Below are positions 1 to 5,264 of a DNA stretch of 5,264 nucleotides, piece after piece. The notes beneath the pieces were generated by a model, which did not search any database, was not told the DNA's origin, and worked only from the letters and a program-made list of their open reading frames with translations. Position numbers and translations under genes: made by a program. The stretch comes from Bacteroidales bacterium. Lineage in GTDB: Bacteria > Bacteroidota > Bacteroidia > Bacteroidales > UBA1402. Within the stretch, counting starts at the first letter, position 1; the number at the start of each line of letters is the position of its first letter. The stretch lies in NCBI GenBank assembly GCA_003506275.1, contig DOBD01000114.1, positions 260 to 5,523 of the forward strand, in the 5' to 3' direction.

Positions 1-542
1 TAGACGGGAGGAGCCAGCAAATGGTCCTGGAAGGAATCGGACAAAGCTGACTGTTCATCAGATAGCACACCGGGTATGACCCTGACCACGGCATCGGTGA
101 TGATGGCAGCCGCCAACTCGCCTCCTGTCAGGACATAATCGCCTACTGAAATCTCTTTGGTAATCAAGTGTTCCCGAATCCGGTAATCGATGCCTTTGTA
201 GTGACCGCAAAGGATGATCAGGTTTTCCTTCAACGATAGTTGATTGGCCATCCCCTGGTTGAACGACTCACCATCGGGTGAGGTATAAATCACTTCGTCG
301 TAGTCTCTTTCAGACGTTAATTGGGTAATTACCCTGTCGATGGGTTCGATTTGCATGACCATGCCGGCGGAGAAACCAAAAGCATAATCATCTACCCGCC
401 TGTGTTTCATATCGGTAGAATAATCCCTCAGGTTATGGACGTGCAGGGAGAGCAGGCCTTTATCCTGAGCCCGTTTTAACATGGAATGATACAAGGGGCC
501 TTCCAGTAGTTCGGGTAAGACAGTGATGATGTCGATGCGCAT
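1..542 (-). CDS. trmD: tRNA (guanine-N1)-methyltransferase TrmD, 3' end cut by window edge
   Basis: TrmD methylates N1 of G37 next to the anticodon of a subset of tRNAs, using S-adenosylmethionine; it prevents +1 frameshifting and acts as a cytoplasmic homodimer. The first 180 residues are visible. The start [11 protein letters not shown] is the usual TrmD N-terminus, and ATG at 540-542 is the only sensible start. The SPOUT knot that binds AdoMet is present as CGHYKGID (residues 112-119) and [12 protein letters not shown] (132-143). VVRVIPGVL follows, then [12 protein letters not shown]. By my count the Arg is residue 154 and the first Asp is 169, the same numbers as the catalytic Arg154 and Asp169 of the Haemophilus enzyme. 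The C-terminal tRNA-binding domain lies beyond the left edge. No frame damage is seen. The gene is preceded by its own promoter-like sequence, 39 bases upstream of the ATG. Confidence 0.97.
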   Translation of the reverse strand, partial: MRIDIITVLPELLEGPLYHSMLKRAQDKGLLSLHVHNLRDYSTDMKHRRVDDYAFGFSAGMVMQIEPIDRVITQLTSERDYDEVIYTSPDGESFNQGMANQLSLKENLIILCGHYKGIDYRIREHLITKEISVGDYVLTGGELAAAIITDAVVRVIPGVLSDEQSALSDSFQDHLLAPPV

Positions 543-580
543 GTGATATGAACGGGTTAAGCAACGTTGGCTTCAGCGCC

Positions 581-612
581 CAAAAATACGGAAAATTCCC
601 CGGCAGGCCAAA
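581..612 (-). promoter_or_regulatory. Putative Bacteroidetes-type promoter for trmD
   Basis: Read on the minus strand, TTTG (609-612) is followed after 20 bases by TATTTTTG (581-588), an exact match to the Bacteroidetes -7 consensus TAnnTTTG at proper spacing from a -33 TTTG. The -7 box ends 38 bases before the trmD ATG, leaving a 5' leader of roughly 30-35 bases. The -33 element lies in the loop of the inverted repeat at 595-627. AT-rich matches can arise by chance, so this is a prediction. Confidence 0.5.
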
Positions 613-627
613 CGCATACCGGGGAAT
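595..627 (-). terminator. Inverted repeat, possible terminator of the lipoprotein gene
   Basis: ATTCCCCGG (595-603) pairs perfectly with CCGGGGAAT (619-627), giving a 9-bp stem with a 15-base loop. On the minus strand the stem is followed by a short T-run, ending GGGGAATTTTCC. It lies about 60 bases after the lipoprotein stop codon, so it could end that transcript. The T-run is weak, so termination may be partial. It overlaps the trmD promoter candidate. A second small hairpin, AAGGCC (641-646) with GGCCTT (653-658), lies between it and the stop codon but has no T-run. Confidence 0.42.
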
Positions 628-686
628 CAGGGCAGATAACAAGGCCTTGTGGGGCCTTATGTCATGCGGAGAGGAGTGTATTTAGA

Positions 687-1478
687 TTACTCCTCGATGG
701 TATACGTGATATTGTCCAGGCAGGCATAGGCAGGGGTATTCATACCCCAATCTCCCCTATCTGTGGAGAAAAAGGTAAACACCAACTGCTTGACGTTGCC
801 GAGTGGTGATAGATCAACCTTGGTCCAGTCTTTCACGACCACTTGTTTACCCGCACGGAAGTCGGCCAGGTAGCAATCAACACGGTCGGTGACAGCTCCA
901 TTCATGTCCAGACCAGTAATGGTCACTTTAAAATAATCACCTTCCCCAAATTGTCTGACAAAACCGGCCCCGTCGTTACTATCTCTGATGGCCAAGTAGG
1001 TATATGTGCTGTTGGTGAGGTATATACTTTTGATAATCAACGGCATATCAAACGAGCAGGTAGCACTGTCGCTGTTGAGCAAGCAAAAATTGGTCGATCC
1101 GGCTGCACCACTACCAGCGGCGACACTGTATTGGTTGCCATAACCAACGGTTGCCGTATCGGTATGATTGGAACAGGCCATGCCTTGCCAGGAGGTTCCC
1201 ATTTGTCCATAATCGTTGAAGATGTTGTAGAAAATCGCTCCGCCCGATTGGAAAGAGCCGGCGTAGGCATCCACCGTTGAGCCCCAGGATTCGTACTGGC
1301 TGTGAATCCCTGATTTGTCGCTACCGTTCCATACGCCGGTACTATCAAGAACAACATCTTCAAAGGTAATCATACCAGTCCTGGTCGTGTCATCCGATTC
1401 ACAGGCTGTCAACAGACCAACAGCTACCAACGTAACAACCAATTTGCTGGTTAGTTTGAAAGAAAGAGATTTCATCAT
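687..1478 (-). CDS. DUF4465-like lipoprotein under B12 riboswitch control
   Basis: Predicted 263-residue lipoprotein. After a basic N-terminus comes a hydrophobic segment (LVVTLVAVGLL) and the lipobox LTAC, with the lipidated Cys at residue 26 followed by ESDD. An acidic stretch straight after the Cys is typical of the signal that sends Bacteroidetes lipoproteins to the cell surface. The mature part resembles the DUF4465 family by recall of its pattern: TFED near the N-terminus, GNQYSVAAGSGAAGS (114-128), YLTNSTYTY (153-161), GDYFKVTITG (180-189), CYLADFR (202-208), WTKVDLSPLG (218-227) and GMNTPAYACLD (245-255). These are short beta-strand, aromatic-rich blocks; no enzyme motif is visible. 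There are five further cysteines. The preceding cobalamin riboswitch implies expression when B12 is scarce, hence an inferred role in corrinoid binding or uptake. Other accessory lipoproteins of Bacteroidetes B12 loci (BtuG, BtuH) bind B12, but this is not the BtuG beta-propeller. Start: ATG at 1476-1478 or the adjacent one at 1473-1475; a start at 1586 would place 36 residues before the signal peptide. Confidence 0.85.
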   Translation of the reverse strand: MMKSLSFKLTSKLVVTLVAVGLLTACESDDTTRTGMITFEDVVLDSTGVWNGSDKSGIHSQYESWGSTVDAYAGSFQSGGAIFYNIFNDYGQMGTSWQGMACSNHTDTATVGYGNQYSVAAGSGAAGSTNFCLLNSDSATCSFDMPLIIKSIYLTNSTYTYLAIRDSNDGAGFVRQFGEGDYFKVTITGLDMNGAVTDRVDCYLADFRAGKQVVVKDWTKVDLSPLGNVKQLVFTFFSTDRGDWGMNTPAYACLDNITYTIEE

Positions 1479-1605
1479 TCGTATTGTTTTAAAAGTTAGA
1501 GGTTTCTCCCCGGTGGAAAATAGACCTGTAACCGATGAAATCCACGAAAAGACGTGCGGGTGTGACTCACCGTTACGTTGCCTCATTTCCCGAAAGCATG
1601 CATAA
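1479..1605 (-). promoter_or_regulatory. Leader between B12 box and lipoprotein start (expression platform)
   Basis: About 127 bases with no gene. On the minus strand it holds a second copy of the 9-mer GGTGAGTCA (1563-1571), which also occurs inside the aptamer beside the B12 box (1632-1640), and a small GGTG/CACC hairpin around it. The last 20 bases before the ATG are A/T-rich (TTTTAAAACAATACGA) with no Shine-Dalgarno sequence, normal for Bacteroidetes. This stretch should contain the switch that couples ligand binding to expression, but its fold cannot be settled by eye. Confidence 0.5.
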
Positions 1606-1783
1606 CAAGTGATCCGGCAGGTTTTCTGACTTGACTCACCTTGCTTGGCCTTCCCATCCTGTTGGACAGTGACCGTGTGGAAACAAGGTTGGCTGAAGAG
1701 TCTTACAGCAGCGGGTACTGTTCCGGATTCTCACCGGATTCCCTTTTCAGGCAGACCGAAGGTATCGATCGCCTCACCAAATC
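1606..1783 (-). ncRNA. Cobalamin (B12) riboswitch
   Basis: Read on the minus strand, the conserved aptamer blocks occur in order. They are AAGGGAATCCGGTGAG (1730-1745), ATCCGGAACAG, then CCCGCTGCTGTAA (1703-1715), GTCACTG (1667-1673, usual form GCCACTG), GGGAAGGCC (1647-1655) and the B12 box AGTCAGAAAACCTGCC (1616-1631). A closing P1 helix can be drawn between TGGTGA near 1774-1779 and TCACTTG near 1605-1611, partly with G-U pairs, so the outer limits are approximate. The element binds adenosylcobalamin or related corrinoids and normally lowers expression of the downstream gene when ligand is present. The only gene downstream is the lipoprotein, whose ATG lies about 130 bases after the box. 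No clear rho-independent terminator is visible in that leader, so control of translation start is more likely. Confidence 0.95.
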
Positions 1784-1787
1784 GTTG

Positions 1788-1819
1788 CAAAGATAAGGCC
1801 GGCGTTGCAGGTATGCAAG
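1788..1819 (-). promoter_or_regulatory. Bacteroidetes-type promoter for riboswitch and lipoprotein
   Basis: On the minus strand, CTTG (1816-1819) is followed after 20 bases by TATCTTTG (1788-1795), an exact match to TAnnTTTG. The -33 box matches TTTG at three of four positions. Transcription would start just upstream of the riboswitch P1 helix, which is where it should begin. The promoter lies inside the inverted repeat at 1797-1828. Confidence 0.62.
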
Positions 1820-1828
1820 TAGCCGGCC
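1797..1828 (-). terminator. Inverted repeat after korC, possible terminator overlapping a promoter
   Basis: GGCCGGC (1797-1803) pairs with GCCGGCC (1822-1828), and inside it TTGCA (1805-1809) pairs with TGCAA (1814-1818) around a GGTA loop. On the minus strand it is preceded by eight T (1829-1836) and followed by TTATCTTTG, a mediocre T-run. It lies about 50 bases after the korC stop and is the only terminator candidate for the kor operon. The alternative is an operator-like palindrome at the lipoprotein promoter. Confidence 0.42.
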
Positions 1829-1878
1829 AAAAAAAAGGGATAAAAGGTGACTAATTCCGCTATCGCAGTAGTAAGGTG

Positions 1879-2436
1879 CTATGCCTCAACCGAGTCGCGC
1901 TCGACCAACTCTCCACCTTTGATCAGAGCAGCCTGATTCATGGGCAGGAGTTTGTGGTGCCGTTCAGGCAAGGATTTCTTGAGGCCTGTCATCACGGCTT
2001 CCAGGCTGACGATGGGTTGTACCTTTAAGTAAGCCCCCAGGACGATCATATTGAAAGCCTTGACATTGTCCATCGCTGTGGCTGTTTCCATGGCGTTGAC
2101 CGTAAAAATGGCGATGTCTGTGCGGGTCGGTTTGCGAGAAATACCTTGTGGGTCGTAAACAAGAATACCGCCAGGCCTGACCTTGGACTCAAACTTGTCG
2201 AGTGATTGTTGATTAAGGATGATGGCCGTGTCAAAGGTGTTTAACACTGGAGAGCTGATACGGCCGTCGCTGAGGATGACGGTGACGTTGGCCGTACCGC
2301 CTCGTTGTTCCGGACCATAAGCGGGGAACCAGGAAACGTTCTTTGATTCAATCAATCCTGCGTAGGCCAGGATTTTACCCATGGACAGGACTCCCTGTCC
2401 ACCGAACCCGGCTATGATGATGGCTTCTTTTGTCAT
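1879..2436 (-). CDS. korC: 2-oxoacid:ferredoxin oxidoreductase, gamma subunit (KorC type)
   Basis: 185 residues, the usual length of a free gamma subunit (POR_gamma domain). This subunit completes the cytoplasmic CoA-dependent oxidoreductase that converts a 2-oxoacid, CoA and oxidised ferredoxin to acyl-CoA, CO2 and reduced ferredoxin; in related enzymes the gamma domain helps bind CoA. Visible family blocks are the glycine-rich GFGGQGV (residues 10-16) and SWFPAYGPEQRGGTANV (35-51), followed by AIILNQQSLDKF and AFNMIVLGAY. It is the last gene of the operon, 18 bases after korB, and ends with TAG. The start MTKEAIIIAGFGGQG is the normal one. The motifs are intact. The substrate is probably 2-oxoglutarate, judged from gene order; a branched-chain 2-oxoacid enzyme (Vor) is the main alternative. 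Confidence 0.92.
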   Translation of the reverse strand: MTKEAIIIAGFGGQGVLSMGKILAYAGLIESKNVSWFPAYGPEQRGGTANVTVILSDGRISSPVLNTFDTAIILNQQSLDKFESKVRPGGILVYDPQGISRKPTRTDIAIFTVNAMETATAMDNVKAFNMIVLGAYLKVQPIVSLEAVMTGLKKSLPERHHKLLPMNQAALIKGGELVERDSVEA

Positions 2437-2454
2437 ACGTTGTCATTAATGCTC

Positions 2455-3213
2455 TTACCTGTCTTTCAGGTCTCCGAGCGGGTAAAACGGAAACATGTTT
2501 TCTTCCATCCAGCGGTTGGCTTCCACCGGGGTCATCTTCCAGCCTGAATTACAGGTGGACACCACTTCAACCACGCTGGTGCCTTTGCCTTGGAGGGAGT
2601 TTTCGAAGGCTTTACGAATGGCACGTTTGGTTTTCTTGACCGATGAGGGCGTGTGCACACTTTGGCGGGTGACGTAGCAAGTCCCTTCCAGCATCGCCAG
2701 CATGTCGGTGATTTTCAAGGGATACCCATTGAGATGGGGCTCACGGCCTGTGGGGCAGGTGGATGATTTCATCCCCAGCAACGTGGTGGGTGCCATCTGG
2801 CCGCCCGTCATACCGTAGATGCCGTTGTTGATGAAAATGATGGCAATGTTTTCTCCACGGTTGCAAGCATGGATGGTTTCGGCCGTGCCAATGGCGGCCA
2901 GGTCGCCGTCGCCCTGATAGGTAAACACCAGTTTATCCGCATTCAGGCGCTTGATGGCCGTTGCGATGGCCGGTGCTCTGCCATGGGGTGATTCGGCGAA
3001 ATCGACGTTGATGTAGTTGTAAATAAACACGGCGCAACCTACGGGAGCTACTCCAATGGTCTGGTCTTGCAGACCCATTTCTTCAATCACCTCGGCAATG
3101 ATGCGATGTGCCGTGCCGTGGCTGCAACCTGGACAGTAATGCATCACATTGTCGGAGAGCACAGCCGATTTGGCATAGACCAGGTTTTCGGGTTGTATGA
3201 TGGGATTGGACAT
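2455..3213 (-). CDS. korB: 2-oxoacid:ferredoxin oxidoreductase, beta subunit, thiamine diphosphate binding (KorB type)
   Basis: 252 residues. This is the catalytic subunit part that holds thiamine diphosphate, where the 2-oxoacid is decarboxylated. CPGCSHG (27-33) is the N-terminal family signature, followed by GVAPVGC (54-60) and SPHGRAPAIATAIKR (75-89). The ThDP/Mg motif begins at GDGD (101-104) and closes at NNGIYGMTGGQ (129-139), with the usual spacing. KorB-type subunits lack the long C-terminal ferredoxin part of single-chain pyruvate enzymes, and none is seen here. Cysteines 27, 30 and 60, together with Cys in STCNSGW near the C-terminus (about residues 217-222), fit the proximal [4Fe-4S] cluster ligands known in this family. 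It lies 17 bases after korA and 18 before korC. The start MSNPIIQPENLVY is supported by the tight spacing. Confidence 0.95.
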   Translation of the reverse strand: MSNPIIQPENLVYAKSAVLSDNVMHYCPGCSHGTAHRIIAEVIEEMGLQDQTIGVAPVGCAVFIYNYINVDFAESPHGRAPAIATAIKRLNADKLVFTYQGDGDLAAIGTAETIHACNRGENIAIIFINNGIYGMTGGQMAPTTLLGMKSSTCPTGREPHLNGYPLKITDMLAMLEGTCYVTRQSVHTPSSVKKTKRAIRKAFENSLQGKGTSVVEVVSTCNSGWKMTPVEANRWMEENMFPFYPLGDLKDR

Positions 3214-3230
3214 GGAATGAATGTTAAGCG

Positions 3231-4307
3231 TTAAAGATGACTTTTCAAGGCCTCGGTTACTTCCTCGGGGGTGGGGACGATGCCGCCCATGCGACCGTAG
3301 TGGTAGACATGAACCTTACCGTTGACGGCCAACCTGACGTCTTCGTTCATTTGACCGGCGTTGAGTTCGACTGTCATCATGCTTTTAACCTTCTCAGCGT
3401 ATTTTGCCAATACCTTTGAAGGGAAAGGCCAGAGGGTAATCGGGCGCAACAGACCCACCTTGATGCCTTGTGAGCGGAGGTGCTCAACGGCACTTTGACA
3501 GACACGGGCGGCCGATCCAAAGGCTACGATCAAGTAGTCGGCATCCTCACACAAGAACTCCTCGTAACGTACTTCGGTAGCTTCGACCAGTCGGAAACGC
3601 TCCTGGCGCACTTCGTTTTTCTTTTCCATCTTTGCAGGATCCAACTCCAGCGACGTAATCACATTTCTGTAACGGCCGGCCGGTTTGCCATTGGCGGCCC
3701 AGGGACATTCAGCCACGATTTGTTCAGCCGTGCGCCTGGGTTTGTAGGCTGGCAGCGTGACAGGTTCCATCATTTGTCCAATGACGCCGTCTGTCAAGAT
3801 CATACAGGGAATCAGGTACTTGAAGGAAAGGTCAAAACCTAGATCCACAAAATCAGCCATTTCCTGTACCGAAGACGGTGCCAGGGTAATCAACTTGTAA
3901 TCACCATGACCGCCACCTTTAACGGTTTGGAAATAGTCAGCCTGGCTTGGTTGAATGGTACCCAGACCGGGACCGCCACGCATGACGTTGACCAGCAACA
4001 TGGGTAAATCTGCCCCACAGGAAAAGGAAATACCTTCCTGCATCAAACTGACGCCAGGACTGGAGGAAGATGTCAGCACTTTTTTTCCGGTGGCGGCACC
4101 GCCAAAGACCATATTGATGGAGGCTACTTCGCTTTCTGCTTGCAAAACAACCATGCCGGTTGTCTCCCAGGGCCTCAGTTCCATCAAGGTTTCCATGATT
4201 TCTGACTGTGGCGTGATGGGGTATCCGAAATACCCGTCTGCCCCGCAGCGGATGGCTGCATGGGCTATGGCTTCATTGCCTTTAAGCAAGACCAATTCGT
4301 TCTTCAT
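3231..4307 (-). CDS. korA: 2-oxoacid:ferredoxin oxidoreductase, alpha subunit (KorA type)
   Basis: 358 residues, typical for a stand-alone alpha subunit without a fused gamma domain. It pairs with the beta subunit to form the ThDP site and carries the substrate-contacting loop. The pyrimidine-binding domain starts with KGNEAIAHAAIRCG (9-22) and GYFGYPITPQSEIME (25-39). The activating acidic region follows as QAESEVASINM (56-66), then SSSSPGVSLMQEGISF (80-95) and RGGPGLGTIQPSQADYF (110-126). The later part (about 260-350) has LIVAFGSAARVCQSA and LLRPITLWPFP, the transketolase-C-like domain II. The start at 4305-4307 lies 9 bases after the korD stop, so translational coupling is likely. Databases often label this subunit in Bacteroidetes VorB; the sequence itself does not settle 2-oxoglutarate against 2-oxoisovalerate. 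Confidence 0.95.
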   Translation of the reverse strand: MKNELVLLKGNEAIAHAAIRCGADGYFGYPITPQSEIMETLMELRPWETTGMVVLQAESEVASINMVFGGAATGKKVLTSSSSPGVSLMQEGISFSCGADLPMLLVNVMRGGPGLGTIQPSQADYFQTVKGGGHGDYKLITLAPSSVQEMADFVDLGFDLSFKYLIPCMILTDGVIGQMMEPVTLPAYKPRRTAEQIVAECPWAANGKPAGRYRNVITSLELDPAKMEKKNEVRQERFRLVEATEVRYEEFLCEDADYLIVAFGSAARVCQSAVEHLRSQGIKVGLLRPITLWPFPSKVLAKYAEKVKSMMTVELNAGQMNEDVRLAVNGKVHVYHYGRMGGIVPTPEEVTEALKSHL

Positions 4308-4316
4308 ACGTACGTT

Positions 4317-4541
4317 TTATACCTTAATCTTATAGACCCTGATACACCCATCGGGACAAACAAGGCCGCAACTGGCACAACCGGTGCAGTTGTCGGGATT
4401 CAACATGTAGGAGTAGGTGTAGCCTTTCTCGTTGACTTCCTTTGACATGCGCAGCACGTCGAACGGACAGCTGGTGACGCAGATGTCACAACCCTTGCAG
4501 CGGTTAATGTCAACCTCTATCGCTCCTTTTAATTTTGCCAT
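4317..4541 (-). CDS. korD: 2[4Fe-4S] ferredoxin-like delta subunit of the oxidoreductase (KorD type)
   Basis: 74 residues with two complete cluster motifs: C15, C18, C21, C25-P (CKGCDICVTSCP) and C52, C55, C58, C62-P (CTGCASCGLVCP). It therefore binds two [4Fe-4S] clusters and passes electrons from the catalytic subunits to soluble ferredoxin. There is no signal peptide, so it is cytoplasmic. One extra cysteine (C66) follows the second motif. Its place directly before korA, 9 bases apart, identifies it as the delta subunit and not a free ferredoxin. The leader before its ATG is AT-rich with no Shine-Dalgarno sequence. It begins 22 bases after the ispE stop, with no room for a terminator. Confidence 0.94.
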   Translation of the reverse strand: MAKLKGAIEVDINRCKGCDICVTSCPFDVLRMSKEVNEKGYTYSYMLNPDNCTGCASCGLVCPDGCIRVYKIKV

Positions 4542-4563
4542 TAAAAGCTTAATTTATAGTGTG

Positions 4564-5264
4564 TTATAGTTTTTCATACCAATAAAATGCCTCCTTGAAG
4601 ACGGTGGAAAGATCCACTGCCTGATCAAACAGTCCGAATACAGCCGATCCACTGCCAGTCATCGAGGCGTACAAAGCACCTTCTTCGTACAATCGTTGCT
4701 TGATGGCGCCGATGACAGGGTGCTGGCTGATGGCGTACGGTTCGAAATCGTTCACCAGGTTGTTTTTCCATTCCCGCACCGGGTTTTGCACGATGTCTTT
4801 CACGGAAACAGCGGGCAAAGCCGGGGTGATGGCTTTGTAAGCGGCAGCCGTGGGGATGGAAACCGCTGGTTTGATCAACACCAAGTGGTATCCGCTTAGC
4901 GAAAGGGGGCAATCGCTGAATGTGGATCCAGTTCCCGTTGCGTACAGCGGTTTGTTGATTAAAAAGAATGGACAATCAGCCCCCAATTGACCGGCCAGTT
5001 CCAGCAGGCGTTCCCTGGAAAAGCCCAGGTCGAGGCTGTCGTTCAGCAAGGTCAGCATGTATGCGGCATCGGCAGAACCACCACCCAGGCCGGCTCCGGA
5101 AGGAATGCTTTTGTGCAGGTAGGCTTTTATGGGGGATATGGGACGCATAGAGGCCAGCAAGCGGTAGGCTTTGGTCACCAAGTTGGCTTCTAGGTCAATG
5201 ACTTCCTGAGTGCCCGTAACGGTCAAATCGAAGACCTCGTTTTCAGGAGCAGGGACCACCTCCA
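4564..5264 (-). CDS. ispE: 4-diphosphocytidyl-2-C-methyl-D-erythritol kinase IspE, N-terminus outside window
   Basis: IspE phosphorylates CDP-methylerythritol with ATP in the MEP route to isopentenyl diphosphate, in the cytoplasm. About 233 C-terminal residues are visible; roughly 35-45 N-terminal residues, including the first substrate-binding block, lie beyond the right edge. The GHMP-kinase phosphate loop is IPSGAGLGGGSADAA (bases 5062-5106). GADCPFFL (4960-4983) carries the expected catalytic Asp, and the C-terminal MTGSGSAVFGLF (4627-4662) is the third GHMP motif. The open frame continues through the edge as EVVPAPENE, so the GTG at 5257-5259 is an internal Val and not the start. The reading frame is intact. 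The short gap to korD suggests co-transcription with the oxidoreductase genes, and no promoter is seen between them. Confidence 0.96.
   Translation of the reverse strand, partial: EVVPAPENEVFDLTVTGTQEVIDLEANLVTKAYRLLASMRPISPIKAYLHKSIPSGAGLGGGSADAAYMLTLLNDSLDLGFSRERLLELAGQLGADCPFFLINKPLYATGTGSTFSDCPLSLSGYHLVLIKPAVSIPTAAAYKAITPALPAVSVKDIVQNPVREWKNNLVNDFEPYAISQHPVIGAIKQRLYEEGALYASMTGSGSAVFGLFDQAVDLSTVFKEAFYWYEKL

Noticed and set aside
641..658. Small hairpin AAGGCC/GGCCTT as a terminator
   Set aside because: Only 6 base pairs and no T-run on either strand. The 9-bp hairpin at 595-627 is the better candidate.
843..1280. Plus-strand open frame of 145 codons
   Set aside because: It lies wholly antisense to the lipoprotein gene, and its translation shows no recognisable family or signal. 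Treated as a shadow.
1479..1586. N-terminal extension of the lipoprotein to a start at 1586 (299 residues)
   Set aside because: It would place 36 residues ahead of a standard lipoprotein signal peptide, and the extra codons lie in the riboswitch leader. The ATG pair at 1473-1478 fits the signal peptide.
1645..1854. Plus-strand open frame of 69 codons
   Set aside because: It covers the riboswitch and promoter on the opposite strand. The conserved RNA blocks explain this sequence better.
3955..4335. Plus-strand open frame of 126 codons over korA
   Set aside because: Antisense to a strongly conserved gene, with no domain features of its own.
5257..5259. GTG as the start codon of ispE
   Set aside because: The frame stays open to the window edge and the preceding residues (E, V) fit an internal part of IspE. 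The usual N-terminal block is missing, so the gene is cut by the edge.
1..5264. CRISPR array, insertion sequence, tRNA or rRNA genes, novel defence system
   Set aside because: No spaced repeats, transposase-like frame, terminal repeats or clover-leaf sequence was seen. All long frames on the coding strand are accounted for by known families.

Overview
The window looks like a chromosomal segment from a member of the Bacteroidetes, probably order Bacteroidales. Three things point there: two intergenic matches to the Bacteroidetes-type promoter (about TTTG, 20 bases, TAnnTTTG), starts with no clear Shine-Dalgarno sequence, and a lipoprotein of a Bacteroidetes-type family with an acidic stretch right after its lipid cysteine. 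All supported genes lie on the minus strand, so transcription runs from high to low coordinates.

Right part (1879-5264), in transcription order: the 3' part of ispE (CDP-ME kinase of the MEP isoprenoid pathway, cut by the window edge), then four tightly packed genes for a four-subunit 2-oxoacid:ferredoxin oxidoreductase. These are a small 2[4Fe-4S] ferredoxin subunit (korD), the alpha subunit (korA), the thiamine-diphosphate beta subunit (korB) and the gamma subunit (korC). Gaps of 22, 9, 17 and 18 bases suggest one operon with ispE. The D-A-B-C order and the subunit sizes match the 2-oxoglutarate enzyme (OorDABC) type, but substrate choice cannot be proved from sequence.

Middle (1479-1878): a 400-base intergenic region. 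It holds a terminator-like inverted repeat, a good Bacteroidetes promoter overlapping that repeat, and a clear cobalamin (B12) riboswitch with its conserved core and B12 box. About 130 bases of leader follow the box.

Left-middle (687-1478): a single lipoprotein gene under that riboswitch. It resembles the DUF4465 family and is probably a surface-exposed protein involved in corrinoid capture. No btuB or other transporter gene is next to it here. Then comes a 144-base gap with a hairpin and a second promoter-like sequence, and the 5' part of trmD (tRNA m1G37 methyltransferase), which runs off the left edge.

The most interesting item is the B12-riboswitch-controlled orphan lipoprotein. Its exact function is not something I can assign from sequence. 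The rest is conserved housekeeping and anaerobic energy metabolism.
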